DNA from: Acidothermales bacterium
GTDB taxonomy: Bacteria > Actinomycetota > Actinomycetes > Streptosporangiales > WHST01
Direction of reading: 5' to 3'
Length of the DNA: 7,614 nt
Assembly: GCA_017354575.1 (NCBI GenBank)
Contig: JAFMQP010000190.1
Location: 1 to 7,614 of the forward strand
Shown: positions 1-5,875 of the stretch, piece by piece
Layout: each line of letters starts with the position of its first letter
Numbering within the stretch: the stretch's first letter is position 1
Notes under the pieces: generated by a model
The model's input: the letters and a program-made list of their open reading frames with translations, nothing else
Database searches by the model: none
Told to the model about the DNA's origin: nothing
Made by a program: the position numbers and the translations under genes

Positions 1-41
1 CGAGGGCGACAGCGGGCACCAGCTCTTCTGGGCACGTCGCC

Positions 42-389
42 TCATCGGGCGTCGGCCGCGGGCCCGCCCCAGTCGGTGACGCCGCCGGATACCGCGATGT
101 GCACCATCGTCTCGTCGTCCACCGCGCCGTGCCAGTGCTCGACGCCGGGTGCGGTGCTTACCGTGTCGCCGGCGGCGAAGCGTACGACCGCCTGGCCCTG
201 CTCCTGCATCAGGCCGTGTCCGGAGACGGCGTGGAGCAGCTGACCGCCGGCGTGGCTGTGCCAATGGGTGCGGGCACCTGGTTGGAACGTGACGCGGTTG
301 ACCCGTACCGTCGTCTCGGCGAGCTCGCCGAGAGCTTCGAGCTCGGCCTCGCCGGTGAACGCGGCATCGGTGTGCTGCGGTTCGGTCAT
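42..389 (-). CDS. Small single-domain cupin (cupin_2 type) metal-binding protein
   Basis: This 115-residue protein is almost entirely one cupin barrel. Motif 1 is visible as G38 followed by H44-S-H46, then Q50 and G57, and motif 2 as PGVEHWHG (81-88) with H85 and H87. The HxH pair, Q50 and H85 are the likely ligands for a divalent metal (Mn, Fe or Zn). Gln replaces the usual Glu of motif 1, as I recall for small cupins related to the GtHNL-type hydroxynitrile lyases and to proteins near carboxymuconolactone decarboxylases. There is no signal peptide, so it should be cytosolic. The ATG is preceded by GGAGA (395-399) at a 5-nt spacing, which supports this start. It diverges from the HTH-like gene at 548. 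The fold is secure. The reaction is not: lyase, dioxygenase, isomerase or sensor are all possible. Confidence 0.85.
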   Translation of the reverse strand: MTEPQHTDAAFTGEAELEALGELAETTVRVNRVTFQPGARTHWHSHAGGQLLHAVSGHGLMQEQGQAVVRFAAGDTVSTAPGVEHWHGAVDDETMVHIAVSGGVTDWGGPAADAR

Positions 390-547
390 GCACGTCTCCG
401 CATGTCGAGGTAACGGTCGAGGTCGCTGACCGCCAGCCTACCGGACGCCTCGCGCACAGGTGCCGCCGCGAGCAGGCCGTACCGTCAGGGACATCGACCA
501 GGGCGTAACGTCTGGCCCGGGCATGCCGGTGCGCACCCGGGAGGACC
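390..547. promoter_or_regulatory. Divergent intergenic region between cupin and HTH-like genes
   Basis: This 158-nt gap separates two genes transcribed away from each other, so it must hold promoters for both unless one is read through from outside. I see no convincing -35/-10 pair. TAACGT near 505-510 is a weak -10-like match for the plus-strand gene. No clear inverted repeat was found by eye. Confidence 0.4.
539..545 (+). promoter_or_regulatory. Ribosome binding site of the HTH-like gene, short spacing
   Basis: GGGAGGA is a strong Shine-Dalgarno match but ends only 2 nt before the ATG at 548, closer than usual. No better in-frame start was seen nearby, so the ATG is kept. The short spacing may lower translation. 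Confidence 0.5.
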
Positions 548-1090
548 ATGGACCATCACGCCGCGCCGCGCGGGTTCGACGTCCAGGCGTTCTTCGCCGC
601 CATCGACGAGCGACGCCGCCGTGAGGGGTTGAGCTGGTCGCGGGTCGCCGCGCAGATGTGGGAGCTCAGCGCGGACTTCAACGCCCTGCACGAGCGCTAC
701 CATCCGATCGCCGCGTCCACCATCAGCGGCATGGCACGCCGCGGGGACACCAGTTGCCAGCACGCGCTGGTGATGCTGCGCTGGCTGGAGCGTACGCCGG
801 AGGACTTCATCGCAGAGCCCCGTCCGGGCACCGCCGGCGTGCCACTGCCGGAGGCCGGCCCCGCACACTTCCTGCGGTGGGATCTCAAGGCGCTGTACGG
901 CGCGCTCGACGAGTCGCGGGTCCGTCGGGGCGCGACCTGGCGGCAGGCCGCACAGCGCCTGTACTGCAGCCCGAATCAGCTCACCGGGCTGCGCACCGCG
1001 AAGTACGCCACCGGCATGCGGCTCGCGATGCGGATCTGCCAGGCGCTCGGCCGCCCGTCAGCCGACTTCGTCCACCCCGCCGACTGGTAG
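548..1090 (+). CDS. Protein with two tandem HTH (XRE-like) repeats, probable DNA-binding regulator
   Basis: This 180-residue protein is built from two related halves. Repeat 1 (about 10-88) contains AAIDERRRREGLSW and ends TPEDFI. Repeat 2 (about 108-175) contains GALDESRVRRGATW and ends PSADFV. Both follow the pattern AhDExRxRRGhoWxxxAxQ, then a recognition-helix-like stretch (ASTISGMARRGD; SPNQLTGLRTAKYA), then a leucine- and methionine-rich helix. That order fits lambda-repressor/XRE-type HTH domains, so the protein may bind DNA as a pseudo-dimer. Repeat 1 carries roughly 12 extra residues (SADFNALHERYH) before its recognition helix. A short Pro/Gly-rich linker (about 90-107) joins the halves. 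No effector domain or membrane segment is visible. Its 3' end overlaps the opposing amidohydrolase gene by 33 nt. The two-repeat layout is visible directly. DNA binding and any target are inferred; the divergent cupin gene is a natural candidate. Confidence 0.7.
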   Translation: MDHHAAPRGFDVQAFFAAIDERRRREGLSWSRVAAQMWELSADFNALHERYHPIAASTISGMARRGDTSCQHALVMLRWLERTPEDFIAEPRPGTAGVPLPEAGPAHFLRWDLKALYGALDESRVRRGATWRQAAQRLYCSPNQLTGLRTAKYATGMRLAMRICQALGRPSADFVHPADW

Positions 1091-2446
1091 CGCCGACGCG
1101 TCGGCTCCGGCTCCCGGGCGATACCGGCCGGAACGTGCATCGAGCGGCTTGCCGTTCGCTGCGACCAGCTGCCCGCGGAGGTAGGTGCGGACGACCTGTC
1201 CGGTCACCGTGCGGCCGTCGAACGGCGTCCACCCGGCCTTGGAGAGGACGTCGGCGTTGCGTAGCGTGCGGCTGGCCGTGGGGTCGACGAGTGTCAGGTC
1301 GGCGTCCGCGCCCACCGCTATGCGTCCCTTCCTGGGCCATAGTCCGTAGGCGCGGGCGGGGTTCTGGCTGTAGACGCGGGCGACGTCCTCGTAGGCGAGG
1401 CGACCGCGTGCCGCGGCGTCGAGCAGCAGGGCCATGGTGGTGTCGAGCCCGGGGAGGCCGAAGTGCACGTTCCACATGTCGCCGGCCCGCTTCTGCTCGA
1501 GCGTGGACGGCGCATGGTCGGTCGACATGTGCGTGAGCACGCCCTGCCGCAACAGCTCCCACATCTCCGCCTCGTCCGCGTCGCTGCGAGTCCGTGCCGG
1601 CGGAGTGAACTTGCGCAGCGCCCCGTGTTCGAGTACCTCGTCCTCACGAACGAGGAAGTACTGCGGACAGCCCTCGGCGGCGAGGGTCGCGCCGCGGGCT
1701 CGTTCCGCGGACAGGTAGTGGGCGACCTCCGGGTTGCTGACGTGGGCGACGGTCGCCCGCGCACCGGTGCGTCGCACGAGGAGCGCGGCGACGACCGCCG
1801 CGACCAGTTCCGCGTCCCTGTTGCGCCAGTCCAACAGGATCGCGTTGTCCGACCTGCCCTGCTCCTTCAGCAGCGACTCCGCCGACGCGGTGAGCGACTC
1901 GTCCTCGCAGTGCAGCAGACTGACCGCTCCTGCCAGCGTCGTCGCTTCGAGATGGGCCTTGAGCTCCGCGGCGTCGTGGCCCGGTACGCCGTGTGTCGTA
2001 CAGGTGAAGACCTTGAAGAACGAGACCCCGGCGCGCCACAGGCCTGCGACGGCATCGGCGTGCCCGGGCCAGGCGTGTGCGGCGAGCCCGAAGTCGACGT
2101 TGGACCTGTGCCGCAGGTGGGCGAGTTTCGCCCTCAGGTCGTCGACGGTCCTCACCGGTTGGCCGTGCGAGTGCTCGACGACGGTCGTCACCCCGGACAC
2201 GGCGGCGGCGTTGGTGCCGGACGGAAAGTCCTCCCGCTCGGTGCTGCCGGGATCCATCAGGTGGACATGTGTGTCGACGCCGCCCGGCAGCACGAGCAGG
2301 CCGCCGGCGTCGACGGTCTCCGCGGCGCTCGGCCGTTCGGGTCCGACGGCCGCCACACGCCCGTCCGCGACGACGACGTTCGCCCGCCGCCGGCCGGTCG
2401 GGGTGACGACGGTGCCGCCGGCGATCAACAGGTCAGCTTCAGCCAC
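1058..2446 (-). CDS. Cyclic amidohydrolase of the allantoinase/dihydroorotase family
   Basis: This 462-residue protein has the full layout of a urease-superfamily cyclic amidohydrolase, which hydrolyses a cyclic amide or ureide bond in the cytosol. The first metal motif is H60-V-H62 in PGGVDTHVHL. K145 in SFFKVF is the likely carboxylated lysine bridging two metals. Further ligands are H179 (LLHCEDE), H235 (VAHVSN) and the catalytic D310 (STDHAP). The composite beta domain is formed by residues 1-55 and by about 375-440 (GRIAVGADADLTLVDP, then WTPFDG). Length matches the family (about 440-470). Allantoinase, dihydropyrimidinase/hydantoinase and non-pyrimidine dihydroorotase paralogues look alike here. 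Absence of pyr genes nearby argues against pyrimidine biosynthesis, and absence of other ureide genes leaves allantoin unproven. Translation starts at a GTG with AAAGGA 7 nt upstream. The gene follows the LysR remnant in the same direction and converges on the HTH-like gene. Confidence 0.85.
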   Translation of the reverse strand: MAEADLLIAGGTVVTPTGRRRANVVVADGRVAAVGPERPSAAETVDAGGLLVLPGGVDTHVHLMDPGSTEREDFPSGTNAAAVSGVTTVVEHSHGQPVRTVDDLRAKLAHLRHRSNVDFGLAAHAWPGHADAVAGLWRAGVSFFKVFTCTTHGVPGHDAAELKAHLEATTLAGAVSLLHCEDESLTASAESLLKEQGRSDNAILLDWRNRDAELVAAVVAALLVRRTGARATVAHVSNPEVAHYLSAERARGATLAAEGCPQYFLVREDEVLEHGALRKFTPPARTRSDADEAEMWELLRQGVLTHMSTDHAPSTLEQKRAGDMWNVHFGLPGLDTTMALLLDAAARGRLAYEDVARVYSQNPARAYGLWPRKGRIAVGADADLTLVDPTASRTLRNADVLSKAGWTPFDGRTVTGQVVRTYLRGQLVAANGKPLDARSGRYRPGAGADASALPVGGVDEVG

Positions 2447-2453
2447 GTCCCGA

Positions 2454-2459
2454 TCCTTT
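2454..2459 (-). promoter_or_regulatory. Ribosome binding site of the amidohydrolase
   Basis: Read on the minus strand, AAAGGA lies 7 nt before the GTG at 2446 and decides that start. It touches the TGA (2461-2459) that ends the LysR remnant's last frame. The two may once have been translationally close, or the amidohydrolase may depend on a transcript from further upstream. Confidence 0.6.
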
Positions 2460-2810
2460 CATCCCCCGGTCCGCGGCCTACGCCAACGGCCGCCGCCCTG
2501 GAGCTTGAACAGGTGATCGACGAGGAGCCTCGTCGTGGGTGGCGGACGCCGCTGCGTGACCGCATGCCACGGCCGCCGCAGCGGCGTACCAGATACCGGA
2601 ACGCGTTCCAGCCGACCACCGCCGAGCAGCTGCGCGACCGCCGCCCGCAAGACCAACGTGGCGCCGGGACAGCAGCGCCACGCAGGTGTCCCGCGTTCCC
2701 GAGCCCGTCTCGCGCAGCAACCACGTCAGCCGACCGGGATCGAACCCGTCCGCCACGCCGGGCGCCGCGACGACGACGAACAGGCCCGGTAGCGACCGAA
2801 ACCGCGAACC
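2459..2810 (-). pseudogene. Decayed C-terminal fragment of a LysR-type transcriptional regulator
   Basis: The gap between two intact divergent genes translates on the minus strand into recognisable pieces of a LysR effector-binding domain, but in two frames. Frame 1 gives LFVVVAAPG (from 2783) and then TWLLRETGSGTRDT (to about 2685). WLLRExGSGTR is a hallmark of many LysR regulators. It runs on almost at once into VALLSRR (2681-2661), which in intact members lies some 35-40 residues later, so an internal deletion is inferred. Frame 2 continues with AVAQLLGGGRLERVPV (2641 onward), GTPLRRPWHAVT (2590-2555) and LLVDHLF (2527-2507), the usual LysR tail, and ends at TGA 2459-2461. A frameshift therefore lies near 2645-2665. 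The N-terminal winged HTH is missing and the intact oxidoreductase gene begins at 2853, so the fragment cannot make a regulator. Family assignment rests on remembered motifs, not a search. Confidence 0.75.
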
Positions 2811-2841
2811 CGGTCGATTGAGGCCGCCCCGATCGCGTGAC

Positions 2842-2848
2842 AGGGTGA
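2842..2848 (+). promoter_or_regulatory. Ribosome binding site of the luciferase-like monooxygenase
   Basis: AGGGTGA lies 4 nt before the GTG at 2853 and 13 nt before an in-frame ATG at 2862. It favours the GTG slightly, although the conserved part of the protein (MQFGIFT) begins at the ATG. Confidence 0.5.
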
Positions 2849-2852
2849 TCGG

Positions 2853-3953
2853 GTGAGCGGAATGCAGTTCGGGATCTTCACCGTGGGGGACGTGACCCCC
2901 GATCCGACGACGGGCACCGCACCGACCGAGGCGGAACGGATCCGCGCTACGCTCGCCATCGCGGCCAAGGTCGAGGAGGTCGGGCTCGACGTCTTCGCCA
3001 CCGGTGAACACCACAACCCGCCGTTCGTCCCCTCGTCGCCGACGACGCTGCTCGGCTTCATCGCGGGACGCACCGAACGGATCGTGCTGTCCACGTCCAC
3101 CACGCTGATCACGACGGACGACCCGGTGAAGATCGCCGAGGACTTCAGCGTGCTGCAGCACCTGTCGGCGGGGCGCACCGACCTGATGCTCGGCCGCGGC
3201 AACACCGGGCCGGTGTACCCGTGGTTCGGGAAGGACATCCGCCAGGCGGTGGCGCTCACGGTGGAGAACTACGACCTGTTGCGCCGGCTCTGGCGCGAGG
3301 AGACGGTCGACTGGGAGGGCCGGTTCCGGACTCCGCTGCAGGGGTTCACGCTGGTTCCCCGCCCGCTGGACGGCGTGCCGCCGTTCGTCTGGCACGGGTC
3401 CATCCGCACCCCCGAGATCGCCGAGCTCGCGGCGTACTACGGCGACGGGTTCTTCGCGAACCACATCTTCTGGCCGGCGTCGCACACGGAGCGGATGGTT
3501 CGGCTGTACCGGCAGCGGTTCGAGCACTACGGGCACGGCACCGCCGCGCAGGCGATCGTGGGACTCGGCGGCCAGGTCTTCATGCGCAGGAACAGCCAGG
3601 ACGCCGTGCGCGAGTTCCGGCCGTACTTCGACAACGCGCCCGTGTACGGGCACGGCCCTTCGCTGGAGGAGTTCACCGCGCAGACGCCGCTGACCGTGGG
3701 CTCTCCGCAGCAGGTGATCGAGCGGACGCTCGGGTTCCGCGACTACGTCGGTGACTACCAGCGGCAGCTGTTCCTGGTCGACCACGCCGGCCTGCCGTTG
3801 AAGACCGTGCTCGAACAGCTGGACATGCTCGGTGAGGACGTGGTGCCGGTGCTGCGCAAGGAGTTCGAGGTCGGCCGGCCCGCGGACGTCCCCGCCGCCC
3901 CGACGCACGAGTCGCTCGTCGCGGCACGGAAATCCGAAGGGGCCGACGGATGA
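2853..3953 (+). CDS. FMN-dependent luciferase-like monooxygenase, CE1758-type family
   Basis: This 366-residue protein is a bacterial-luciferase-like (LLM) flavin monooxygenase: a TIM barrel that uses reduced FMN and O2 to oxidise an organic substrate. It begins with the first barrel strand, QFGIFTVGD (5-13). It then shows LDVFATGEHHNPPF (45-58), the start of the active-site pocket. HLSAGRTDLMLGRG (103-116) is the typical LLM strand and loop. GSPQQVIERTLGFRD (283-297) near the end resembles the family's usual GSPxxV motif. Length and order fit the family that I recall as 'LLM, FMN-dependent, CE1758 family', which occurs next to a dedicated FMN reductase. That partner is present here, overlapping by ATGA at 3950. 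There is no signal peptide. The start is GTG 2853, or ATG 2862 giving 363 residues. The substrate cannot be read from the sequence. The divergent LysR remnant upstream was probably its regulator. Confidence 0.88.
   Translation: MSGMQFGIFTVGDVTPDPTTGTAPTEAERIRATLAIAAKVEEVGLDVFATGEHHNPPFVPSSPTTLLGFIAGRTERIVLSTSTTLITTDDPVKIAEDFSVLQHLSAGRTDLMLGRGNTGPVYPWFGKDIRQAVALTVENYDLLRRLWREETVDWEGRFRTPLQGFTLVPRPLDGVPPFVWHGSIRTPEIAELAAYYGDGFFANHIFWPASHTERMVRLYRQRFEHYGHGTAAQAIVGLGGQVFMRRNSQDAVREFRPYFDNAPVYGHGPSLEEFTAQTPLTVGSPQQVIERTLGFRDYVGDYQRQLFLVDHAGLPLKTVLEQLDMLGEDVVPVLRKEFEVGRPADVPAAPTHESLVAARKSEGADG
3936..3942 (+). promoter_or_regulatory. Ribosome binding site of the FMN reductase, inside the upstream gene
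   Basis: GAAGGGG sits within the last codons of the monooxygenase, 7 nt before the ATG at 3950. It supports that start and shows that the second gene has its own initiation signal besides coupling through the ATGA overlap. Confidence 0.55.
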
Positions 3954-4579
3954 CCGCACTGGCAGTCGTGAGCGGCGGCCTCCGCGAGCCGTCGTCGACC
4001 CGGTTGCTCGCCGACCGGCTCGATGCCGCGGTGCGCGCCGACCTCGACGCGGCCGGCGTGAGTGCCTCGTCCACCGTCGTCGAGCTGCGCCCGCTCGGCC
4101 GAGCCGTCATGGACGCGATGCTCACCGGGTTTCCCACCACCTCGCTGGCGGAGGCGTTCGACATCCTCGCGGACGCCGACGGCCTGATCGCCGTGACACC
4201 GGCGTTCAACGCGTCCTTCGGCGGGCTGTTCAAGTCCTTCTTCGACGTGCTGCCCGAGGAGACACTCACCGACATGCCGGTGCTGATCGGCGCCACCGGC
4301 GGCACCGAGCGGCATTCCCTCGTGCTCGAGCACGCGCTGCGACCGATGTTCAGCTATCTGCACGCTGTCGTCTCGCCGACCGGCGTCTACGCCGCCACCG
4401 ACGACTTCGGTGCGCAGGAGGGCGCATCGCTGCGGGAACGCATCGACAGGGCCGCTGTCGACTTCAGCCGGTTGCTGCGCTCCTGCGGCCCGCGTCAGCG
4501 ACGCGACGTCTTCGCCGAGGAGGTCGCCTCGATGGAGCGTCTGCTCGGGTCGAACGACCGCCGCCACCCCCGCCCGTGA
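3950..4579 (+). CDS. NAD(P)H-dependent FMN reductase partnered with the LLM monooxygenase (CE1759-type)
   Basis: This 209-residue flavodoxin-fold protein reduces FMN with NAD(P)H and would hand FMNH2 to the monooxygenase encoded just upstream. The FMN phosphate loop is SGGLREPSSTRLLADRL (8-24). TPAFNASFGGLFKSFFD (83-99) carries the second flavin loop and the dimer helix typical of NADPH-dependent FMN reductases. GATGGTERHSLVLEHALRPM (114-133) is the third flavin-contacting segment. I recall the last pattern as characteristic of the 'LLM-partnered FMN reductase, CE1759 family'. The last 30 residues are polar and charged and probably not part of the core fold. Its ATG overlaps the upstream TGA (ATGA, 3950-3953), so the pair is one operon and probably made in fixed ratio. 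The gene ends only 6 nt from the opposing DUF5996 remnant, with no obvious terminator between them. Confidence 0.9.
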   Translation: MTALAVVSGGLREPSSTRLLADRLDAAVRADLDAAGVSASSTVVELRPLGRAVMDAMLTGFPTTSLAEAFDILADADGLIAVTPAFNASFGGLFKSFFDVLPEETLTDMPVLIGATGGTERHSLVLEHALRPMFSYLHAVVSPTGVYAATDDFGAQEGASLRERIDRAAVDFSRLLRSCGPRQRRDVFAEEVASMERLLGSNDRRHPRP

Positions 4580-4585
4580 TCCGGC

Positions 4586-5366
4586 TCAGCTGACCGGCGG
4601 CGGGTCACCGAGCGCGCTGGCCGGCAACGCCGGATCCCAGTCGCACACCGCACACGAGTGCTCGAAGGCGGAGCGAACTCGGGCGCGAACCCGTGCGGCT
4701 CACGGCTTCCGACGACGTCGTCCCAGTCGAGCACGTACTCGCCGAGGGCCTCGTCCCGATGTGCCTCGCGGGGCGAGAGCCCACCGGCGGCGAACCCGTC
4801 CGGTGCCGGATGGGCGTACGCGTAGAACGCCGCCTTGCGGAACGTCGGGCTGCCTGGCCACCAGCCGACGGCGACCTCCTGGGCGTCCATCGCGTTGCGC
4901 ATGATGAAGTCCTCGGACGGCGGAGCTGCGGGCGCGCCGGAGAACAGGTTCACCGCCAGGTCGAACGAGCCCCACCAGGCGTTCACCGGGGTGGAGCGCC
5001 CGCGGTAGGGAGCACGGAACGCGGCCAGGACGAGCGCGGCCCTGGTCGCCGACGCGAAGTAGGCGCCGACGACGTCCGGGACGTAGCTCGCGTGCTCCGT
5101 GTCCTCGTCCAGCGGCACGTCCCACCACACCTCCTGCGGTGATGTCGATCTCGACCCTGCCGGCGACGAGCGCTCCCGAGCCGTCGGGCGCGGGCAGCGG
5201 CGACGTCTCCCAGCCGCGCGGTCGGCCGCAGGGCGGAGTGCTGGAGCTGCGGCTGCGGCGGCGCGAGCACCGCGGCGAGCTTGCCGAGCACCTGCGCGTG
5301 GGCGTGCAGCGTGTCGTACGTCGCGCTGTCCCGCTCGTAGTCGAGCGACGGCCATTCGTTGCTCAT
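4586..5366 (-). pseudogene. DUF5996 family gene broken by three frameshifts and an internal deletion
   Basis: No single frame covers this gene, but pieces of one DUF5996 protein run in order on the minus strand. It opens with MSNEWPSLDYERDSATYDTL and QVLGKLAAVLAPPQPQLQH from ATG 5366. At about 5215 the reading moves frame to GWETSPLPAPDGSGALVAG and then RVEIDIT. At about 5138 it moves to PQEVWWDVPLDEDTEHASYV, then STPVNAWWGSFDLAVNLFSG, FIMRNAMDAQEVAVGWWPG, AAFYAYAHPAPDGF and EYVLDWDDV. At about 4672 it moves again to SAFEHSCAVCDWDPALP, ending at TGA 4586-4588. By memory of intact relatives, about 40-50 residues are missing between ALVAG and RVEID (near 5160). The first shift looks like one lost base, the second like two lost bases in a C run, and the third like loss of one CGCT copy. 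DUF5996 has no known function. Its start overlaps the SH3 gene's stop (ATGA), so the two were an operon. Three lesions plus a deletion make sequencing error unlikely. Confidence 0.8.
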
Positions 5367-5716
5367 GCCTCACCCCCGAGGTCGAGCGTATCGACCGGCA
5401 CCCAACCCTCACGGCCCTCCCGTGAGCGGCACCAGAGCCAGCCGCCGGCCAGGTCCTCGGCGACGACCTGCAACACCTCGCCTGCGCGGGTCGGCAACTC
5501 GGTGGTGTCGTACGCCGTCAGCACGATGGCCGCGCCCGACGACGCGGACAGGTTTCGCGCAGGCACCCACCCGGCGCCGTCGGCCGCGGTGACGAAGACG
5601 AACTCGGGCCACTCGGTGTCCCGGTCGCCCACCCGGACCGGCTGGCCGACCGCCAGCCGTATCGGCGGCCGCTCGGGTATCTCATGGGCAACCGTCGCCA
5701 CGACCGTACGCTTCAT
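5363..5716 (-). CDS. Small protein with two tandem SH3-like domains
   Basis: From the ATG at 5716 this is a 117-residue protein made of two SH3-like beta barrels and little else. The first (about residues 4-56) runs from VVATVAHEIP through LAVGQPVRVGDRDTEWPEFV to GAGWVPARNL. The second (about 61-111) runs from AIVLTAYDTTELPTRAGEVL through GGWLWCRSREGREGWVPVDTL. Each ends in the GWVP turn typical of SH3 domains and carries the acidic loop and the hydrophobic strand before it. There is no signal peptide, so this is not the secreted bacterial SH3b type that binds peptidoglycan; it may bind proteins or peptides inside the cell. The start is uncertain: GTG 5746 (127 residues) and ATG 5734 are in frame, none has a strong Shine-Dalgarno, and the domain begins right after 5716. 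Its stop overlaps the start of the broken DUF5996 gene by 4 nt. The function is unknown. Confidence 0.75.
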   Translation of the reverse strand: MKRTVVATVAHEIPERPPIRLAVGQPVRVGDRDTEWPEFVFVTAADGAGWVPARNLSASSGAAIVLTAYDTTELPTRAGEVLQVVAEDLAGGWLWCRSREGREGWVPVDTLDLGGEA

Positions 5717-5814
5717 GTGACCATCGTCCGTCATCGGCACGTGCACCGATCCCGCGCGATGGGCCGTAGGCGTCGAGACCTACCGGTCGCCCGTCTTGTC
5801 CCGCCGCCTCCCCG

Positions 5815-5835
5815 GTGTGACTCTTGAGGACACAC
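5815..5835. promoter_or_regulatory. Imperfect inverted repeat upstream of the aldehyde dehydrogenase, candidate operator
   Basis: GTGTG (5815-5819) and CACAC (5831-5835) are complementary arms around CTC-TT-GAG (5821-5828), itself a small dyad. The whole is slightly off-centre. It lies 28 nt upstream of the Shine-Dalgarno of the aldehyde dehydrogenase, where a repressor site would be expected. No matching regulator is known and no core promoter was recognised, so this is tentative. Confidence 0.25.
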
Positions 5836-5862
5836 GTTGCGGCCCCGGCGGCCGCGAGCACC

Positions 5863-5869
5863 GAGGGAG
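5863..5869 (+). promoter_or_regulatory. Ribosome binding site deciding the aldehyde dehydrogenase start
   Basis: GAGGGAG lies 6 nt before the ATG at 5876. The frame is open further upstream to an ATG at 5837, but that start would add 13 mostly Arg/Pro residues and has no comparable site, so 5876 is preferred. Confidence 0.7.
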
Positions 5870-5875
5870 CAGGCG

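Noticed and set aside
1463..2821. 452-codon plus-strand open frame opposite the amidohydrolase
   Set aside because: It is antisense to a gene with all catalytic residues in order, and its composition is typical of high-GC shadow frames.
2478..3959. 493-codon minus-strand open frame antisense to the monooxygenase
   Set aside because: Upstream of about 2810 it is a shadow of the intact, motif-rich plus-strand gene, rich in Arg/Gly/Pro with no family features. Only its last part coincides with the LysR remnant, which is reported separately.
2853..4579. Assignment of the oxidoreductase pair as RutA/RutF
   Set aside because: The reductase is a flavodoxin-fold NADPH-dependent FMN reductase, not the RutF flavin-reductase fold, no other rut genes are present, and the pair fits the CE1758/CE1759 families better.
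4495..5412. The 305-residue minus-strand frame as an intact DUF5996 gene
   Set aside because: Only the middle part (about 4685-5137) is DUF5996-like. Its N-terminal 90 or so residues and its tail are out of frame, while the true N- and C-terminal pieces lie in other frames. It would also overlap the FMN reductase by 85 nt.
5737..5744. Perfect palindrome GCACGTGC
   Set aside because: It is only 8 bp, lies at the extreme upstream alternative start of the SH3 gene, and such sites are frequent by chance in 70% GC DNA.
5766..5783. Inverted repeat GTAGG / CCTAC with 8-nt loop
   Set aside because: Five-bp arms are too short to call an operator without conservation data.
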